Below are positions 18,026 to 27,399 of a stretch of 64,000 nucleotides of DNA, in pieces. Both the position numbers and the translations under genes were made by a program. Numbering within the stretch: position 1 is the stretch's first letter; every line of letters starts with the position of its first letter. This DNA is from Paucidesulfovibrio longus DSM 6739. GTDB lineage: Bacteria; Desulfobacterota; Desulfovibrionia; Desulfovibrionales; Desulfovibrionaceae. The notes under the pieces are model-generated. The model was not told the origin of the DNA and made no database searches. It saw only the letters and a list, made by a program, of their open reading frames with translations. The stretch lies in the NCBI RefSeq assembly GCF_000420485.1, contig NZ_ATVA01000015.1, forward strand, positions 310,001 to 374,000, in the 5' to 3' direction.

Positions 18026-19132
18026 ATGACCAGAACAAACCTCGCCCTGCTGAAACCAAAGCGCATCCTCGTCTGCCAGCTCAAGCAGATCGGCGACGTG
18101 CTGCTGACCACGCCCTGCTTCGAGCTGCTCAAGAAACGCTGGCCCGACGCGGAACTGCACGTGCTGACCTTCGACTATTGCGCGCCCGTGCTGGAGAACA
18201 ACCCGCACGTCGCCAAGGTCTGGCCCCTGCCCGGCAACGCCGGTCTGCTCGGATCCCTGGGCTTTCTCTTCCGCGCCGCCCGCCAAAAATACGACCTGGC
18301 CGTGGATTTCCAGCAGCTGCCCCGCTGCCGGCAGGCCATGCTGCTCTGCGACGCACCCGTGCGACTGACCTTCACGCCGAAGCGGGGCCGCAGCCTTTTC
18401 TATACCCACTGGACGGAAAACACCGGCATCTACGCCACGGCCATGAAAAGTTCCATCCTCGCCCCCCTGGGGATCGAATGGAACCTCGAAAAGCCGCGCC
18501 TATATCTCTCGGAAGCGGAAACGGCCTGGGCCGGGGAATGGTACGCCGAACGCGGCGTATCCGAACGCGACCTGATCGTCACCGTGGACGCCTCCCACCG
18601 CCATGAGACGCACCGCTGGTTCCCGGAACGCTTCGCCGAGGTCATGCGCCTCGCCGCTGCCGAACGTCCGGACCTGAAATTCGTCCTGCTCTACGGACCG
18701 GGCGAAAAGCCCGTGGCCGACGAGGTCTCACGGCTGGCGGACCTGGCGGAACGCTGCCTGGTGCCGGAAAAGCAGACCACGCTGCGCGAACTGGCCGCGC
18801 TCATGTCGCGCGCGCGGGTGCATCTGGGCAACTGCTCGGCTCCGCGCCATTTCGCCGTGGCCCTGGACGTGCCCTCCCTGACCATCATCGGCGGCAACGG
18901 CACCACGGCCTGGCAATTTCCGAGCCTGGAACACCAGATCGCCCATCTCTACATCGACTGCCACAAATGCAACGAGAACGTCTGCCCCAATGGATCGCTG
19001 AAGTGCCTGCGGGATCTGCCCGTGAACATGGTCCTGGACAGGCTGCTGGCCATGCTCGACCATGATTTCAGAAAGGCCGCGGACGCCGCGCGCCCCTACC
19101 CGAACACCGGTTGGCGGGAACTGAAGTCCTGA
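18026..19132 (+). CDS. Glycosyltransferase family 9 (heptosyltransferase-like)
   Basis: This 368-residue GT9 protein starts at the ATG at 18026 (MTRTNLALLKPKRILVCQL); the longer open frame upstream does not match the family. Motifs are 'QIGDVLLTTPCFELLKKRWP' (N-terminal acceptor region), 'VDASHRHETHRWFPERFAEV', and the C-terminal 'SRARVHLGNCSAPRHFAVAL' donor region. GT9 enzymes transfer heptose or similar residues to the LPS inner core. Several cysteines near the end ('CHKCNENVCPNGSLKC') suggest a metal or disulfide cluster not usual in WaaC/WaaF. It is divergent from msbA and convergent with the next gene. Confidence 0.88.
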   Translation: MTRTNLALLKPKRILVCQLKQIGDVLLTTPCFELLKKRWPDAELHVLTFDYCAPVLENNPHVAKVWPLPGNAGLLGSLGFLFRAARQKYDLAVDFQQLPRCRQAMLLCDAPVRLTFTPKRGRSLFYTHWTENTGIYATAMKSSILAPLGIEWNLEKPRLYLSEAETAWAGEWYAERGVSERDLIVTVDASHRHETHRWFPERFAEVMRLAAAERPDLKFVLLYGPGEKPVADEVSRLADLAERCLVPEKQTTLRELAALMSRARVHLGNCSAPRHFAVALDVPSLTIIGGNGTTAWQFPSLEHQIAHLYIDCHKCNENVCPNGSLKCLRDLPVNMVLDRLLAMLDHDFRKAADAARPYPNTGWRELKS

Positions 19133-19162
19133 CCTGAGGGGCCGTCTTCGGAAAACCCTTCC

Positions 19163-20767
19163 CTACCCGTTGAGCCGCCTGCGCGCGGCGAAGCGGTCCG
19201 CATCGCCGTCCGACTCCCAGACAGGATCGGGCAAAAGCTCTTCCGCGCAGAAGCGCGCCGCGCTGGCCACGTGCCGCAGGCTGGCATGGGGGGCGGGTTT
19301 CCATTCCAACTCCCCGGCGCTCGCGCCCGACAGCGCGTCTTCCAGAATCCCCTCCCCCCTTGCGAGCCGCAGCCTGCGTTCGAAGCGCAGTCCGCAGCCG
19401 CCGCCGCGAAAGATCATCCGGCTTTTCAAGAAGGGGATCAGACGGTTGCCGAAACAAAAGCTGAACATGCGCAAGGCGGCGTGGCGCAGGGGCGTGCTGG
19501 CGAAAAATCCCCGCAGCGTCACCGGACCTTCCGTCAGCAGCACGGTCTCCCCGTCCTCCTGGAGCAGCGCGCATTCCCACTGGTCCGACTGCCAGTGCGT
19601 GGCCGCGATCTTCCCGGCCCTGGCCGCGCGCCAGCCGAAATCCGCGTCCAGCAGGCCGTCCGGCTCGAAGAGATAGCAGACGCCGCCCTTGCGCCCCGCG
19701 AAAAACAGGCTTTGCCCGGATGCGTGGCGCGCGTAGATGCCGCAATGGGCGAAAAACTCCTCGCCTCCGGCCTCGCAGGGCAGAGGCGAAGGCGCGCACA
19801 GGGCCGGAAGGTGCGCCAGGGCGCGAAAATGGGACTGGAACAGATAATGGCAGGCGTAGCGGTCGTCCGTGGCGTGCAGATAATGGTCCGGTTCCGCCGC
19901 TCTGGCGAGCATGGCCCGGACCACGGCCGAGGCGGCCGGATCCGTGGCGCCCAGCCGGACAAGCCCGTAGGGCGCGAGATAGTCGGTATTGCGCGAATTG
20001 GCCATCACGGGCAGGCGGCCTCCCGGCGCGAGCATCCAGGCCATGAAGCCCGCTGCCCGGCGCATGGCCGCGAGGGCGCGCTCGTCCGAGGTCACTTCCA
20101 GATAGTCCCAGAGGCAGTCCAGGGTCACGCAGAGATAGCCCAGGTCCGGACCGCCGTATTCCGGAAACCAGCCCTCCTCGCTCTGGGCCGCGAAAAACGC
20201 GCTCAGCCGTTCCTCCAGGCGCACCGCGTCCACGCGCACCCCCGGCAGCCGCGCGGCCAGGGCCAGTCCGGCCAGCCCCGCGGCCTCCTGGTTCAGCGCG
20301 TTCCGCTCCGGGTGGGCCAGCAGCCAGTCCACGCAGCCCTGCACGGCCCGCAGAACCGCGGGCTCCACCTTCCTGCCTCCCTGCTCCCGCAGGAGCAGGC
20401 CCACGGCGTAGAGGCTGAAGGCCGCGGGCGGGTAGCCGCTCTCGCGCGGATAATATTCGTCGAATCCGCCGCCGCGCAACTGGCGCGAAGCCCAGAAACG
20501 CAGCCCCGCGTCGATCCATTCCCGCACGCGGGGATTTCCGGCCAGAGGGTTTCCCAGCAGGGAGGAGCGGTGCAGCACCTGGAGCACGAGCAGCCCCTGT
20601 TGCAGAATCATGGAGGAAAAGTCCCGCATCTTGTAATGCCAGAAATCGCGGTCGAAGCAGCCCGTCCAGGGCGAGTCCGGATCGCGCTCCATCTGCGTGA
20701 GAATGCGCGGCGCATGCAGCCGCAAAACGTCCCAAAGTGCGCCTTGCAGCGCTTCAGCCTCGCTCAT
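19163..20767 (-). CDS. Conserved hypothetical protein, helical-toroid (heparinase-like) N-terminal region
   Basis: This 534-residue protein is not assigned to a known family. Residues 1-300 show repeated helical pairs with aromatic-rich turns (WHYKMRDFSSMILQQ, 'GGGFDEYYPRESGYPP', 'EGWFPEYGGPDLGYLCVTLD'), resembling the (alpha/alpha) toroid of polysaccharide lyases and prenyltransferase-like proteins. Residues 330-530 look like beta-rich sandwich sequence. No signal peptide is seen, so a cytoplasmic role is likely. It overlaps the YbhN-type gene upstream by 14 bases and ends a four-gene operon with a GT2 and an FrhB-like protein, so it probably acts on a glycan or lipid-linked sugar (inference). 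Confidence 0.7.
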   Translation of the reverse strand: MSEAEALQGALWDVLRLHAPRILTQMERDPDSPWTGCFDRDFWHYKMRDFSSMILQQGLLVLQVLHRSSLLGNPLAGNPRVREWIDAGLRFWASRQLRGGGFDEYYPRESGYPPAAFSLYAVGLLLREQGGRKVEPAVLRAVQGCVDWLLAHPERNALNQEAAGLAGLALAARLPGVRVDAVRLEERLSAFFAAQSEEGWFPEYGGPDLGYLCVTLDCLWDYLEVTSDERALAAMRRAAGFMAWMLAPGGRLPVMANSRNTDYLAPYGLVRLGATDPAASAVVRAMLARAAEPDHYLHATDDRYACHYLFQSHFRALAHLPALCAPSPLPCEAGGEEFFAHCGIYARHASGQSLFFAGRKGGVCYLFEPDGLLDADFGWRAARAGKIAATHWQSDQWECALLQEDGETVLLTEGPVTLRGFFASTPLRHAALRMFSFCFGNRLIPFLKSRMIFRGGGCGLRFERRLRLARGEGILEDALSGASAGELEWKPAPHASLRHVASAARFCAEELLPDPVWESDGDADRFAARRRLNG

Positions 20768-21719
20768 GCGGCCTTCTCCTCATCTCGTACCAGAAACACG
20801 GCAGACCCAGCGCGCCCGGCAAGAGCACGCGGGCCACGGACAGAATGCCCACGGAAAGCGCGGTTTCCATGCCCAGGGCCGGACCGAACCACCAGAGCAG
20901 GGCCGCGTCGCGCGAGCCCACGCCCGCGGTGGTCAGGGGCAGGATGCCCGCCAGCAGGGCCAGGGGCGCGCCCGCATACAGTTCGTCCAGGGGAGTCGTG
21001 ACCCCGAACACCTTGAACATGCACCAGAATTGCAGCACCTGCACGGCCCAGAGCAGCAGGGAAAGCACCGCCACCAGCACGAGGTCGGCCTTGCGCGCCC
21101 AGACCGCGTCCCAGGCGGGCTTGAGCCGCTGCTCGTCGCCCTTGAAGAGCAGCCGAACCGCGAGACGAAGCAGCAGGTCCATGCGGCCGAGCAGAAAAAT
21201 GCCCACTGCCCAGCAGGCGAGCAGGGGCAGAAGCAGGGCGAGCACGACGCTCCGGGGCTGGAATTGCGGCGCGTGCAGAATCAGGAGCAGCGCCAGGGTC
21301 AGGATGGCCAAGGTGGCCAGGAGGTCAAAGACCTTCTCCAGAACGACCAGGAAATACGGCAGAAATTTGCGGCCTTCCACGAACAGCCAGAGCCCCTTGA
21401 CCATTTCGCCCATCTTGCCGGGCACCACGAGGTTGGCGCTGTAGCCGCCGAGGGTTTGGCAGAAGGCCCGGCCTGGGGAGAGCCGCACCCCGCCGAAAGC
21501 CGAGGCGATGCGGCGCCAGCGCAGCCCGGCCAGCAGCAGTTGCGGCGCGAGCAGGCCGAGATACGCGGCCAGCCAGAGCGGATCGGCCCGGCGCAGGGTC
21601 CGGCCCAGCGCGGCCACGTCCACGAGGGAATAGAGCGCGGCCAGCACCGCGAGGCTGAACGCGGCGGTCAGGAGCAGCTTGATCCTGCCGGAGAAACGTC
21701 TCTTGGCAGGCCTAGACAA
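20754..21719 (-). CDS. YbhN / UPF0104-type lysylphosphatidylglycerol-synthase-like membrane protein
   Basis: The 321-residue polytopic protein has 7-8 hydrophobic segments and the family pattern: 'LAAYLGLLAPQLLLAGLRWRRI', then 'QTLGGYSANLVVPGKMGEMVK', and a C-terminal 'GILPLTTAGVGSRDAALLW' with a G-x-G-x-R-D motif. Members are the flippase-like half of MprF or predicted glycan/lipid exporters. Translation starts at a TTG at 21719, 4 bases after a GGAGGGG ribosome site inside the end of the FrhB-like gene. It is linked with the toroid-like gene downstream. Confidence 0.85.
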   Translation of the reverse strand: MSRPAKRRFSGRIKLLLTAAFSLAVLAALYSLVDVAALGRTLRRADPLWLAAYLGLLAPQLLLAGLRWRRIASAFGGVRLSPGRAFCQTLGGYSANLVVPGKMGEMVKGLWLFVEGRKFLPYFLVVLEKVFDLLATLAILTLALLLILHAPQFQPRSVVLALLLPLLACWAVGIFLLGRMDLLLRLAVRLLFKGDEQRLKPAWDAVWARKADLVLVAVLSLLLWAVQVLQFWCMFKVFGVTTPLDELYAGAPLALLAGILPLTTAGVGSRDAALLWWFGPALGMETALSVGILSVARVLLPGALGLPCFWYEMRRRPHERG

Positions 21720-22851
21720 GCGGCCCCTCCACCCGCTTCAGCTCGCCGACCCGCACGCCCACCTTCACGGAGCGGCGCAAACGCGAGAGCAGGGAAAGCA
21801 GCCGGAACGGGGCGAGCGGCTTGGGCAGCCGCCGATTGAAGAAATGCGTGACCGCGCCCATCAGCGGGCTCAGGCCATACTTCTTGTAGCGCAGGTTGGG
21901 CAGGTGCATGTGCAGCAGGGTGCGCTCCTCCAGCTCGAAAAGCTCCACGCCGCCCCTGGCCCGCGCGGCTTCGAGCAGCTTGAGCCCCTTGCGCGTGCGC
22001 GCCAGAACGGCCGTCAGATTGCGGTGCCCCTTCAGCCAGGCGTCCCCGCAGACGAGGTCGGCCCCCTCGCCCATGTAGAAGGTGCAGGCCGCGCAGCCGG
22101 GCCGCACGAACTGCATGTTCACCAATTCGTAGCTTTCCTTGCCGAAGCACACTTCGCGCCCGTCCCTGGCCGTGACCCCGAACCCGCCCGGATACGGGCC
22201 GCGGCGATACCCCAGCCTGCGCACGTCCTCCGGCAGGACTTTGGCCTTGCGCAGCAGATAATGCGTGGCTTCGTGGGACATGTTCCAGCCGCAGAAGAAG
22301 CTGAGCACCGCGCGCACGCCGAACTCGCCGCGCGCCTGCCAGCGCCGCGCCACAGGCACGAGGCAGGGCTGGCAGACCACGGCCAGCCGCGCGTATCCGG
22401 CCTTGGCCGCCTCCAGGACGGCGCGCCGAAGCTCCGAGGCGGGAATGAAGCTGTAGACCGACCCGGCCTGGGCCAGCACGGCCTGGGGCGAGGCGAGCAC
22501 GAGATAGCGCGGCGTGACGGGATCGTCCGGGGCAAAGCCCACGGCCAGAACGGCGTCCACCTTGTCCTGGGCGAACAGCGCGCAGAGCGCCGCAGTCAGC
22601 ACCCCGCCGGACGCCGCCGCGTCGCGCGCCACGGGATCGGCGGCCCGCCCCAGAAACATGCTCCGCACCGGTCCCAGGAGCCAGTCGCGGTCGTAGTCGC
22701 CGGAAGCGATTTCCCTGCGTCCGGGCGCGTTCTTCAGGCCGCGCTTGCCCTGATTGCGGCGCACGTCGATGCGCCGGGCGCGGATGACGTGTCCGGGGCG
22801 GGTCTGGGGGCCGTCGGCGGGTTCGGGCCTTCTGCCAGGTGCTTTGGACAT
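21712..22851 (-). CDS. Coenzyme F420 hydrogenase/dehydrogenase beta-subunit-like protein
   Basis: The 379-residue protein has the FrhB-like pattern: 'ASGGVLTAALCALFAQDKVDAV', 'GKRGLKNAPG', 'VVCQPCLVPVARRW', 'FVRPGCAACTFYMGEGADLVCGDAW', with clustered cysteines that could bind an iron-sulfur cluster and flavin. Members in polysaccharide loci are thought to act as redox enzymes on sugars or lipid-linked intermediates, but no activity is proven for them. A good ribosome site (GGAG) lies before the ATG at 22851. It overlaps the downstream TTG start by 8 bases. Confidence 0.8.
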   Translation of the reverse strand: MSKAPGRRPEPADGPQTRPGHVIRARRIDVRRNQGKRGLKNAPGRREIASGDYDRDWLLGPVRSMFLGRAADPVARDAAASGGVLTAALCALFAQDKVDAVLAVGFAPDDPVTPRYLVLASPQAVLAQAGSVYSFIPASELRRAVLEAAKAGYARLAVVCQPCLVPVARRWQARGEFGVRAVLSFFCGWNMSHEATHYLLRKAKVLPEDVRRLGYRRGPYPGGFGVTARDGREVCFGKESYELVNMQFVRPGCAACTFYMGEGADLVCGDAWLKGHRNLTAVLARTRKGLKLLEAARARGGVELFELEERTLLHMHLPNLRYKKYGLSPLMGAVTHFFNRRLPKPLAPFRLLSLLSRLRRSVKVGVRVGELKRVEGPLV

Positions 22852-22873
22852 GGTCGGCTCCGGTTGGCTGCGC

Positions 22874-23845
22874 TTACTCGCCGTCCCTGGCGCGGGGCTT
22901 GACCCCGTCCAGCTCGAGCCGCATGACCCGCTGGCGGACGTCTTCGAGCAGCTTGCGGTTCACGGCGGTCAGCTCGCCCAGCACGCCCATGGCCACGCAG
23001 ACGAAGCCGGAGAGCAGCAGGATCGCGGCGAGGATCAGGCTGGGCACGTGCGCCCTGTCCGTGCCCATGAGGTAGAGCACGAGCCAGCGCAGGCAGAGCA
23101 GCCCGCCCATTCCGAACAGCACGCCGCCCACGCCCATGAAGAACTTCACGGGCCGGTAGGTCACGAAGATGCGCAGCGTGGTGGAGAGCGACTTGCGCAG
23201 ATAGGAAAGCATGCTCTTCATCAGCCGCGACTCGCGCAGCTTCTCGTTGACCTCCACGGGCACCGAGATCACGGCCATGCGGGCCTGTCCGGCCTGGATG
23301 ATGGTTTCCAGGGTGTAGGTGTATTCGCTGAAGACGTTCAGGCGCATGGCCGCGCGGCGGGTGAAGGCCCGAAAGCCGCTCGGCGCGTCCTGCACGGGCG
23401 TGGAGCTGACCTTGCGGATGACCCACGATCCGATCTTCTGAAGCATCTTCTTCAGGGGCGAAAAGTGTTCGATTTCCGTGATGGGCCGCGCGCCCACGAC
23501 CATGTCCGCCTCCTGGCGCAGGATCGGGGCCACGAGGTCGGGAATGCAGTCCGCGCAGTACTGGTTGTCCGCGTCGGTGTTCACGATGATGTCCGCGCCC
23601 AGCTCCAGGCAGGCGTTCAGCCCGGTCATGAAGGCCTTGGCCAGTCCGAGGTTGCGGGTGTGGCGCACCACGTGGTCCACGCCGTGGGCCTTGGCCACCT
23701 CCACGGTGCGGTCCGTGCTCCCGTCGTCGATGATCAGCCAGCGGACTTCGTCCACGCCGGGAATCTCGCGCGGCAGCGCGGCCAGGGCCACGGGCAGGGA
23801 TTGCTCTTCGTTGTAGCAGGGAATCTGGATGAACAGGGTGGTCAT
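22874..23845 (-). CDS. Glycosyltransferase family 2 with C-terminal membrane anchor
   Basis: The 323-residue protein has a GT2 domain (IQIPCYNEEQSLPVALAAL, 'LIIDDGSTDRTVEVAKAHG', 'NTDADNQYC' with the D-x-D motif) in residues 1-235 and two C-terminal membrane helices at about 240-300. This is the architecture of DPM1/GtrB-type enzymes, which charge undecaprenyl phosphate with a sugar. It is the first gene of the four-gene operon ending at 19163. Divergent transcription from the GT-C-like gene suggests a paired module: GT2 makes a lipid-linked sugar and a membrane glycosyltransferase uses it (inference). Confidence 0.9.
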   Translation of the reverse strand: MTTLFIQIPCYNEEQSLPVALAALPREIPGVDEVRWLIIDDGSTDRTVEVAKAHGVDHVVRHTRNLGLAKAFMTGLNACLELGADIIVNTDADNQYCADCIPDLVAPILRQEADMVVGARPITEIEHFSPLKKMLQKIGSWVIRKVSSTPVQDAPSGFRAFTRRAAMRLNVFSEYTYTLETIIQAGQARMAVISVPVEVNEKLRESRLMKSMLSYLRKSLSTTLRIFVTYRPVKFFMGVGGVLFGMGGLLCLRWLVLYLMGTDRAHVPSLILAAILLLSGFVCVAMGVLGELTAVNRKLLEDVRQRVMRLELDGVKPRARDGE

Positions 23846-24016
23846 ATGCGGCCCCGGAGATAGGTTGAACGGCTTTGCTTTGGTCAGCCCCCGATCCTAG
23901 ACCATCAGCCGGGCCGGGGCAAGCGCGCCTCTCGACCGCGGGCCGGGTTTCGGCTATCCTGCGCGCGATTTGCCCGGCGCCCAAAGGCCTTGCCACATTT
24001 CCCAGGAGAAACCGCC

Positions 24017-25438
24017 ATGCCGTCCCTGTTCGACTCCCTGCCTCCCGCCCGCCGACACCTCGTGTTCTGCGTGCTCCTGGCCCTGGCCTTCTGCCTGCTG
24101 CACGGCGCCAAGGTCGACGACAGCGGCGTGGGCGGCGACGCCCGCGAATTCCTTTCCACGGCCTATCATCTCCAGCGGCACGGCGCCTTCTCCATGCAGC
24201 ACAGCCCGGAGCCGCCCACGAACCTGGACGCCTACCGGCCGCCGGTCTACCCGCTCTTTCTGGCCGCCATTTTCGAGGCCACGCCCGGCCTGCGCGCGGA
24301 CAGCTTCGGCTGGCTCTTCGACCCCGCCTCCTCCGGCCTGGAGGAGAACCACGGCCCGAAGATCCTGCGGGTGGTCAAGTATGCCCAGGTGCTGCTCTAT
24401 CTCGGAGCCGCGTTCATGGCCATGTGGATGGCCGCGCGCATCACCGGGGACCGCCGCTGGGGCTACGCCGCCTTCGTCCTGACCATGCTGCACCCGTTCC
24501 TGGGCAGCTACGTCAACCGCTATTATTCGGAACTGGTGGCTTCGGTGATTCTGGCCGGGTTCAGCCTGCTCTTCTACCAGGCGGTGCGCCTGCGCAGCAT
24601 CGGCTGGTTTCTCTCGGCGGGGCTCTGCCTGGGCGTGCTCGCGCTCACGCGGGCCCAGTGGTGGTATTGCGGCCCGGCCTGCGCGCTGTTCGCCGTGTTC
24701 GTGGCGATCATGCGCCGCAGGGAACGCGCCGCCTTCGGCAGGCTTCTGGTGGGGGCGCTGGCCATGTGCGTGGTCATGGCCGCCGTGGTCACGCCGTGGA
24801 AAATGCGCAACCAGGAACGCTTCGGCCGCAGCTTCATCACGGAGCGCGCGGGCATCGCCCTGGACCTGCGCTCGCGCTACGTAATGATGTCCGACACGGA
24901 AAACCTGGCCTCGTTCCTCTACTGGACGCGCATGAGCGAGCTGCGGGACGAGCTGCTGCCCAGCCTGATCCCTCCGGCGGAATACCGCAACCTCGTGCGC
25001 GAGGAAGGCTACTACGCGGCGGCCCTGCGCCGCAGCGGGGAATTGGAGGCAGAGTATCCGCGCGCCCAGGCCGACCAGATCCAGTTCCGGGAGGCTGCGG
25101 AACGCATTCTCGCCCACCCCTGGAACTACCTCAAGACCCTGCCCGCCATCACCTACCGGGGCATGATCGACGGCAATCTCTCGGTGCTCAACCTGCTGAT
25201 CTGGTTCGTCTGCTTCCGCGTGGTCTTCGGGCTTCTGCGGCGGGGGCAATGGGAAACCCTGGCCGTCTACGCCCCGCTCATGGCCATGTGGGGCTTCGAC
25301 TCGCTGGTGACGCACAACATCACCCGCTACAATTCGGTGGGTTCCGTGCTGCTCATGGTCGCCCTGGCCCACGGGCTCTGGCTGCGCCAGCAGAAGCGGG
25401 CCGGGCGCGGGGTCGGCGCGGGAAGCGCAGCGCCCTAG
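24017..25438 (+). CDS. Polytopic GT-C-like membrane protein (GT39/ArnT-like)
   Basis: The 473-residue membrane protein starts at the ATG at 24017 behind an AGGAGAAA ribosome site. The first helix (HLVFCVLLALAFCLLHGA) is followed by an acidic loop 'VDDSGVGGDAREFLSTAYHL' that matches the first periplasmic loop of GT-C enzymes, where Asp residues bind the lipid-linked sugar. 'YRPPVYPLFLAAIF' is typical for ArnT/dolichyl-mannosyltransferase-like proteins. About ten helices follow. The donor is unknown. It partners with the divergent GT2 22874-23845 by position. It overlaps the convergent GT4 stop by 4 bases. Confidence 0.82.
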   Translation: MPSLFDSLPPARRHLVFCVLLALAFCLLHGAKVDDSGVGGDAREFLSTAYHLQRHGAFSMQHSPEPPTNLDAYRPPVYPLFLAAIFEATPGLRADSFGWLFDPASSGLEENHGPKILRVVKYAQVLLYLGAAFMAMWMAARITGDRRWGYAAFVLTMLHPFLGSYVNRYYSELVASVILAGFSLLFYQAVRLRSIGWFLSAGLCLGVLALTRAQWWYCGPACALFAVFVAIMRRRERAAFGRLLVGALAMCVVMAAVVTPWKMRNQERFGRSFITERAGIALDLRSRYVMMSDTENLASFLYWTRMSELRDELLPSLIPPAEYRNLVREEGYYAAALRRSGELEAEYPRAQADQIQFREAAERILAHPWNYLKTLPAITYRGMIDGNLSVLNLLIWFVCFRVVFGLLRRGQWETLAVYAPLMAMWGFDSLVTHNITRYNSVGSVLLMVALAHGLWLRQQKRAGRGVGAGSAAP

Positions 25439-26556
25439 GAGCCTTCGCCGAGCAGGGTCCGGTAGATGTCCTTGAGCCGGGCCACGTACCGGGTCATGGT
25501 GTAGTTCTCGGCGAGGCGCTTCGCACTTACGGACATTTCCGTGCAGCGAGACGGGTTCGAAAGCAGTTCCACGAGCCGGGCCGCGATGCTTTCCGGCTCG
25601 GTGGTGCAGACGAGGGAACACTCGGACGCGATTTCGATGGACGGAACGTGCTCCGAGATGACCGCGGGCAGCCCGCAGAACATCGCCTCCACATGGGTCA
25701 CGGGCAGCCCCTCGTAGTCCGAGGGCATGGCCAGCAGCGAGGCCGCCCGCAAAAAGCGCGGCACCTCGGAGTTGGGCCGATACCCCGCGAGCACGGCCCT
25801 GCCGTCCAGGCCGAGCTGGCTCTTGAGCTGCTCCAGGTCGTTGCGCAGGGGACCATCGCCCAGGATGACCAGCCCGGCGTCCGGAATGTCCTTCAGGACC
25901 AGGGCGAAAGCCCGCAGCAGCTTGTCGAAATTCTTCTGCTCCACCAGCCGCCCCACGCCCAGGATCACGGGACCGTCCAGCCCGAAGAGCGCCTGGAGAT
26001 CGTGCGCGGGCACGTCGAGCTTGCTCGGATCCACAGCGTTGTAGAGCACCTGCATGGGCCTGCGGGCGAGGTTGTGTTCGCGCCGGATGGTTTCCAGGGC
26101 GGCCTTGGATACGGAAAGATAGAGGTCCGTGCGAAAGGAGAGCAGCTTGTTGATCAGGCGGCGGTGCAGCTTGCGCTCGCTTTTGACGTTTCGGATGTGG
26201 GTGATGACCGGGACGCCGAGGCCCCAGGCGGCCAGCCTGCCGAAATAGTCGCCGGAAAACTGGAGCGTGTGCACGATGTGGGGGCGGATGCGCACCAGTT
26301 CCTTGCGCACGTTGCTCGCCGTGGAGAGCCGCTGGGTCTTGAGAACCTTCTTGCTGTCCGCGGTGCAGACCACGTGCAGCCCGGCGTCGAAAAATTCCCG
26401 GGTCTTGCGGCCCGTTCCGGACACGTTGACGATGTGCGCCTCCACGTCCGGATCGTCCTGGAACGCGAGCCCCAGGTCGTAGAGCCAGTTTTCCACCCCG
26501 CCGAAGGGCAATCCGCCGATGACGTAGGCGACCCGGATTTTTTCAGGACTGGACAT
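25435..26556 (-). CDS. Glycosyltransferase family 4
   Basis: This 373-residue GT-B enzyme has N-terminal 'VAYVIGGLPFGGVENWLYDL' and a GT4 donor domain: 'GPVILGVGRLVEQKNFDKLL', 'GLVILGDGPLRNDLE', 'ASLLAMPSDYEGLPVTHVEAM' with the E-x7-E motif. No signal peptide is present. It stands alone on the minus strand between the GT-C-like gene and a divergent response regulator. Its donor and acceptor are unknown, and it probably belongs to the same glycan pathway as its neighbours. Confidence 0.9.
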   Translation of the reverse strand: MSSPEKIRVAYVIGGLPFGGVENWLYDLGLAFQDDPDVEAHIVNVSGTGRKTREFFDAGLHVVCTADSKKVLKTQRLSTASNVRKELVRIRPHIVHTLQFSGDYFGRLAAWGLGVPVITHIRNVKSERKLHRRLINKLLSFRTDLYLSVSKAALETIRREHNLARRPMQVLYNAVDPSKLDVPAHDLQALFGLDGPVILGVGRLVEQKNFDKLLRAFALVLKDIPDAGLVILGDGPLRNDLEQLKSQLGLDGRAVLAGYRPNSEVPRFLRAASLLAMPSDYEGLPVTHVEAMFCGLPAVISEHVPSIEIASECSLVCTTEPESIAARLVELLSNPSRCTEMSVSAKRLAENYTMTRYVARLKDIYRTLLGEGS

Positions 26557-26832
26557 GATGCGTTTTCCCCCTTCTTGCGCGCCGGGCGGCGCGGCGGGGC
26601 CACCCTAACAGAATGGGCATGGATTGCAACGCGGCCCCTCGCGCGCCCCGGCTGGAATATCCTGCGGGCGCATTTTCACGCCAGGGAGTGATTGACCTTT
26701 TTCCGGTCTTGGTCAACAATGTTCATGTATGAAATTCGTCCGCTCCACAGGGGCTCCACAGGGGCTTTCCGGAGCGGTTCCGCAGATGGAGCAGACAAAA
26801 TGCTGAGCATCGACGAGGTTTCCGGAGAGGCC

Positions 26833-27258
26833 ATGACCATCCTGCTTGTTGAAGACAACGACGCCCACGCCGAACTTGTGATTCGCGGCCTGCGGGAGCA
26901 GCAGATGCTCAACCGCATCTGCCACGTGCAGGACGGCGAGGAGGCGCTGGACTACCTCTTCCGCAGGGGGGACTACGAAGACCCGGAAAAGAGCCCGCGT
27001 CCGGGCCTGATCCTGCTGGACCTGCGCCTCCCCAAGATCGACGGGCTCGAAGTTCTCAAGACCATCAAGAACAACGAGGAAATGCGCTCCATCCCCGTGG
27101 TCATCCTGACCACCAGCGAGGCGGACAGCGACGTGCAGGACGCCTACAAGCGCTACGCCAACAGCTACCTCGTCAAGCCCGTGGACTTCTCCAACTTCAA
27201 CAGCCTGCTCTCGGACCTGGGCTTCTACTGGCTCGGCTGGAACCACCGGGCCAACTGA
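26833..27258 (+). CDS. Single-domain response regulator, Rcp1/CheY-like
   Basis: The 141-residue receiver domain alone: 'TILLVEDNDAHAELVIRGL' (acidic pocket), phospho-acceptor Asp63 in LILLDLRLPKIDG, 'VVILTTSEADSD' and 'SYLVKPVDFSNF' (conserved Lys). There is no output domain, so it probably signals by protein contact. The start at 26833 is chosen because GGAGAGG precedes it and the upstream 47 codons have no family match. It is followed by a strong hairpin terminator. No kinase is adjacent, so the partner is unknown; the Rcp1-like insert 'RGDYEDPEKSPRPGL' is typical of regulators paired with phytochrome-type or hybrid kinases. Confidence 0.9.
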   Translation: MTILLVEDNDAHAELVIRGLREQQMLNRICHVQDGEEALDYLFRRGDYEDPEKSPRPGLILLDLRLPKIDGLEVLKTIKNNEEMRSIPVVILTTSEADSDVQDAYKRYANSYLVKPVDFSNFNSLLSDLGFYWLGWNHRAN

Positions 27259-27290
27259 CCCCCCCGCGAGAGAAACGCGACACGAGCTTC

Positions 27291-27313
27291 AGCCCGCCCC
27301 AAGCGGGCTTTTT
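27291..27313 (+). terminator. Rho-independent terminator after the response regulator
   Basis: A 7-bp GC stem (AGCCCGC / GCGGGCT) with a CCCAA loop is followed directly by a run of five T on the + strand. Confidence 0.85.
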
Positions 27314-27399
27314 GCGTTTCGGCGCACTCGGGCCGCCGCGCCGAAGGCGCCGCCCTCCCCCTCCTTGCGGGCCTCGTCCGTCTGCGCTACTCTGCTGCA

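Noticed and set aside
26692-26832. N-terminal extension of the response regulator
   Set aside because: No family match in those codons, while GGAGAGG precedes the ATG at 26833 and the receiver domain begins there.
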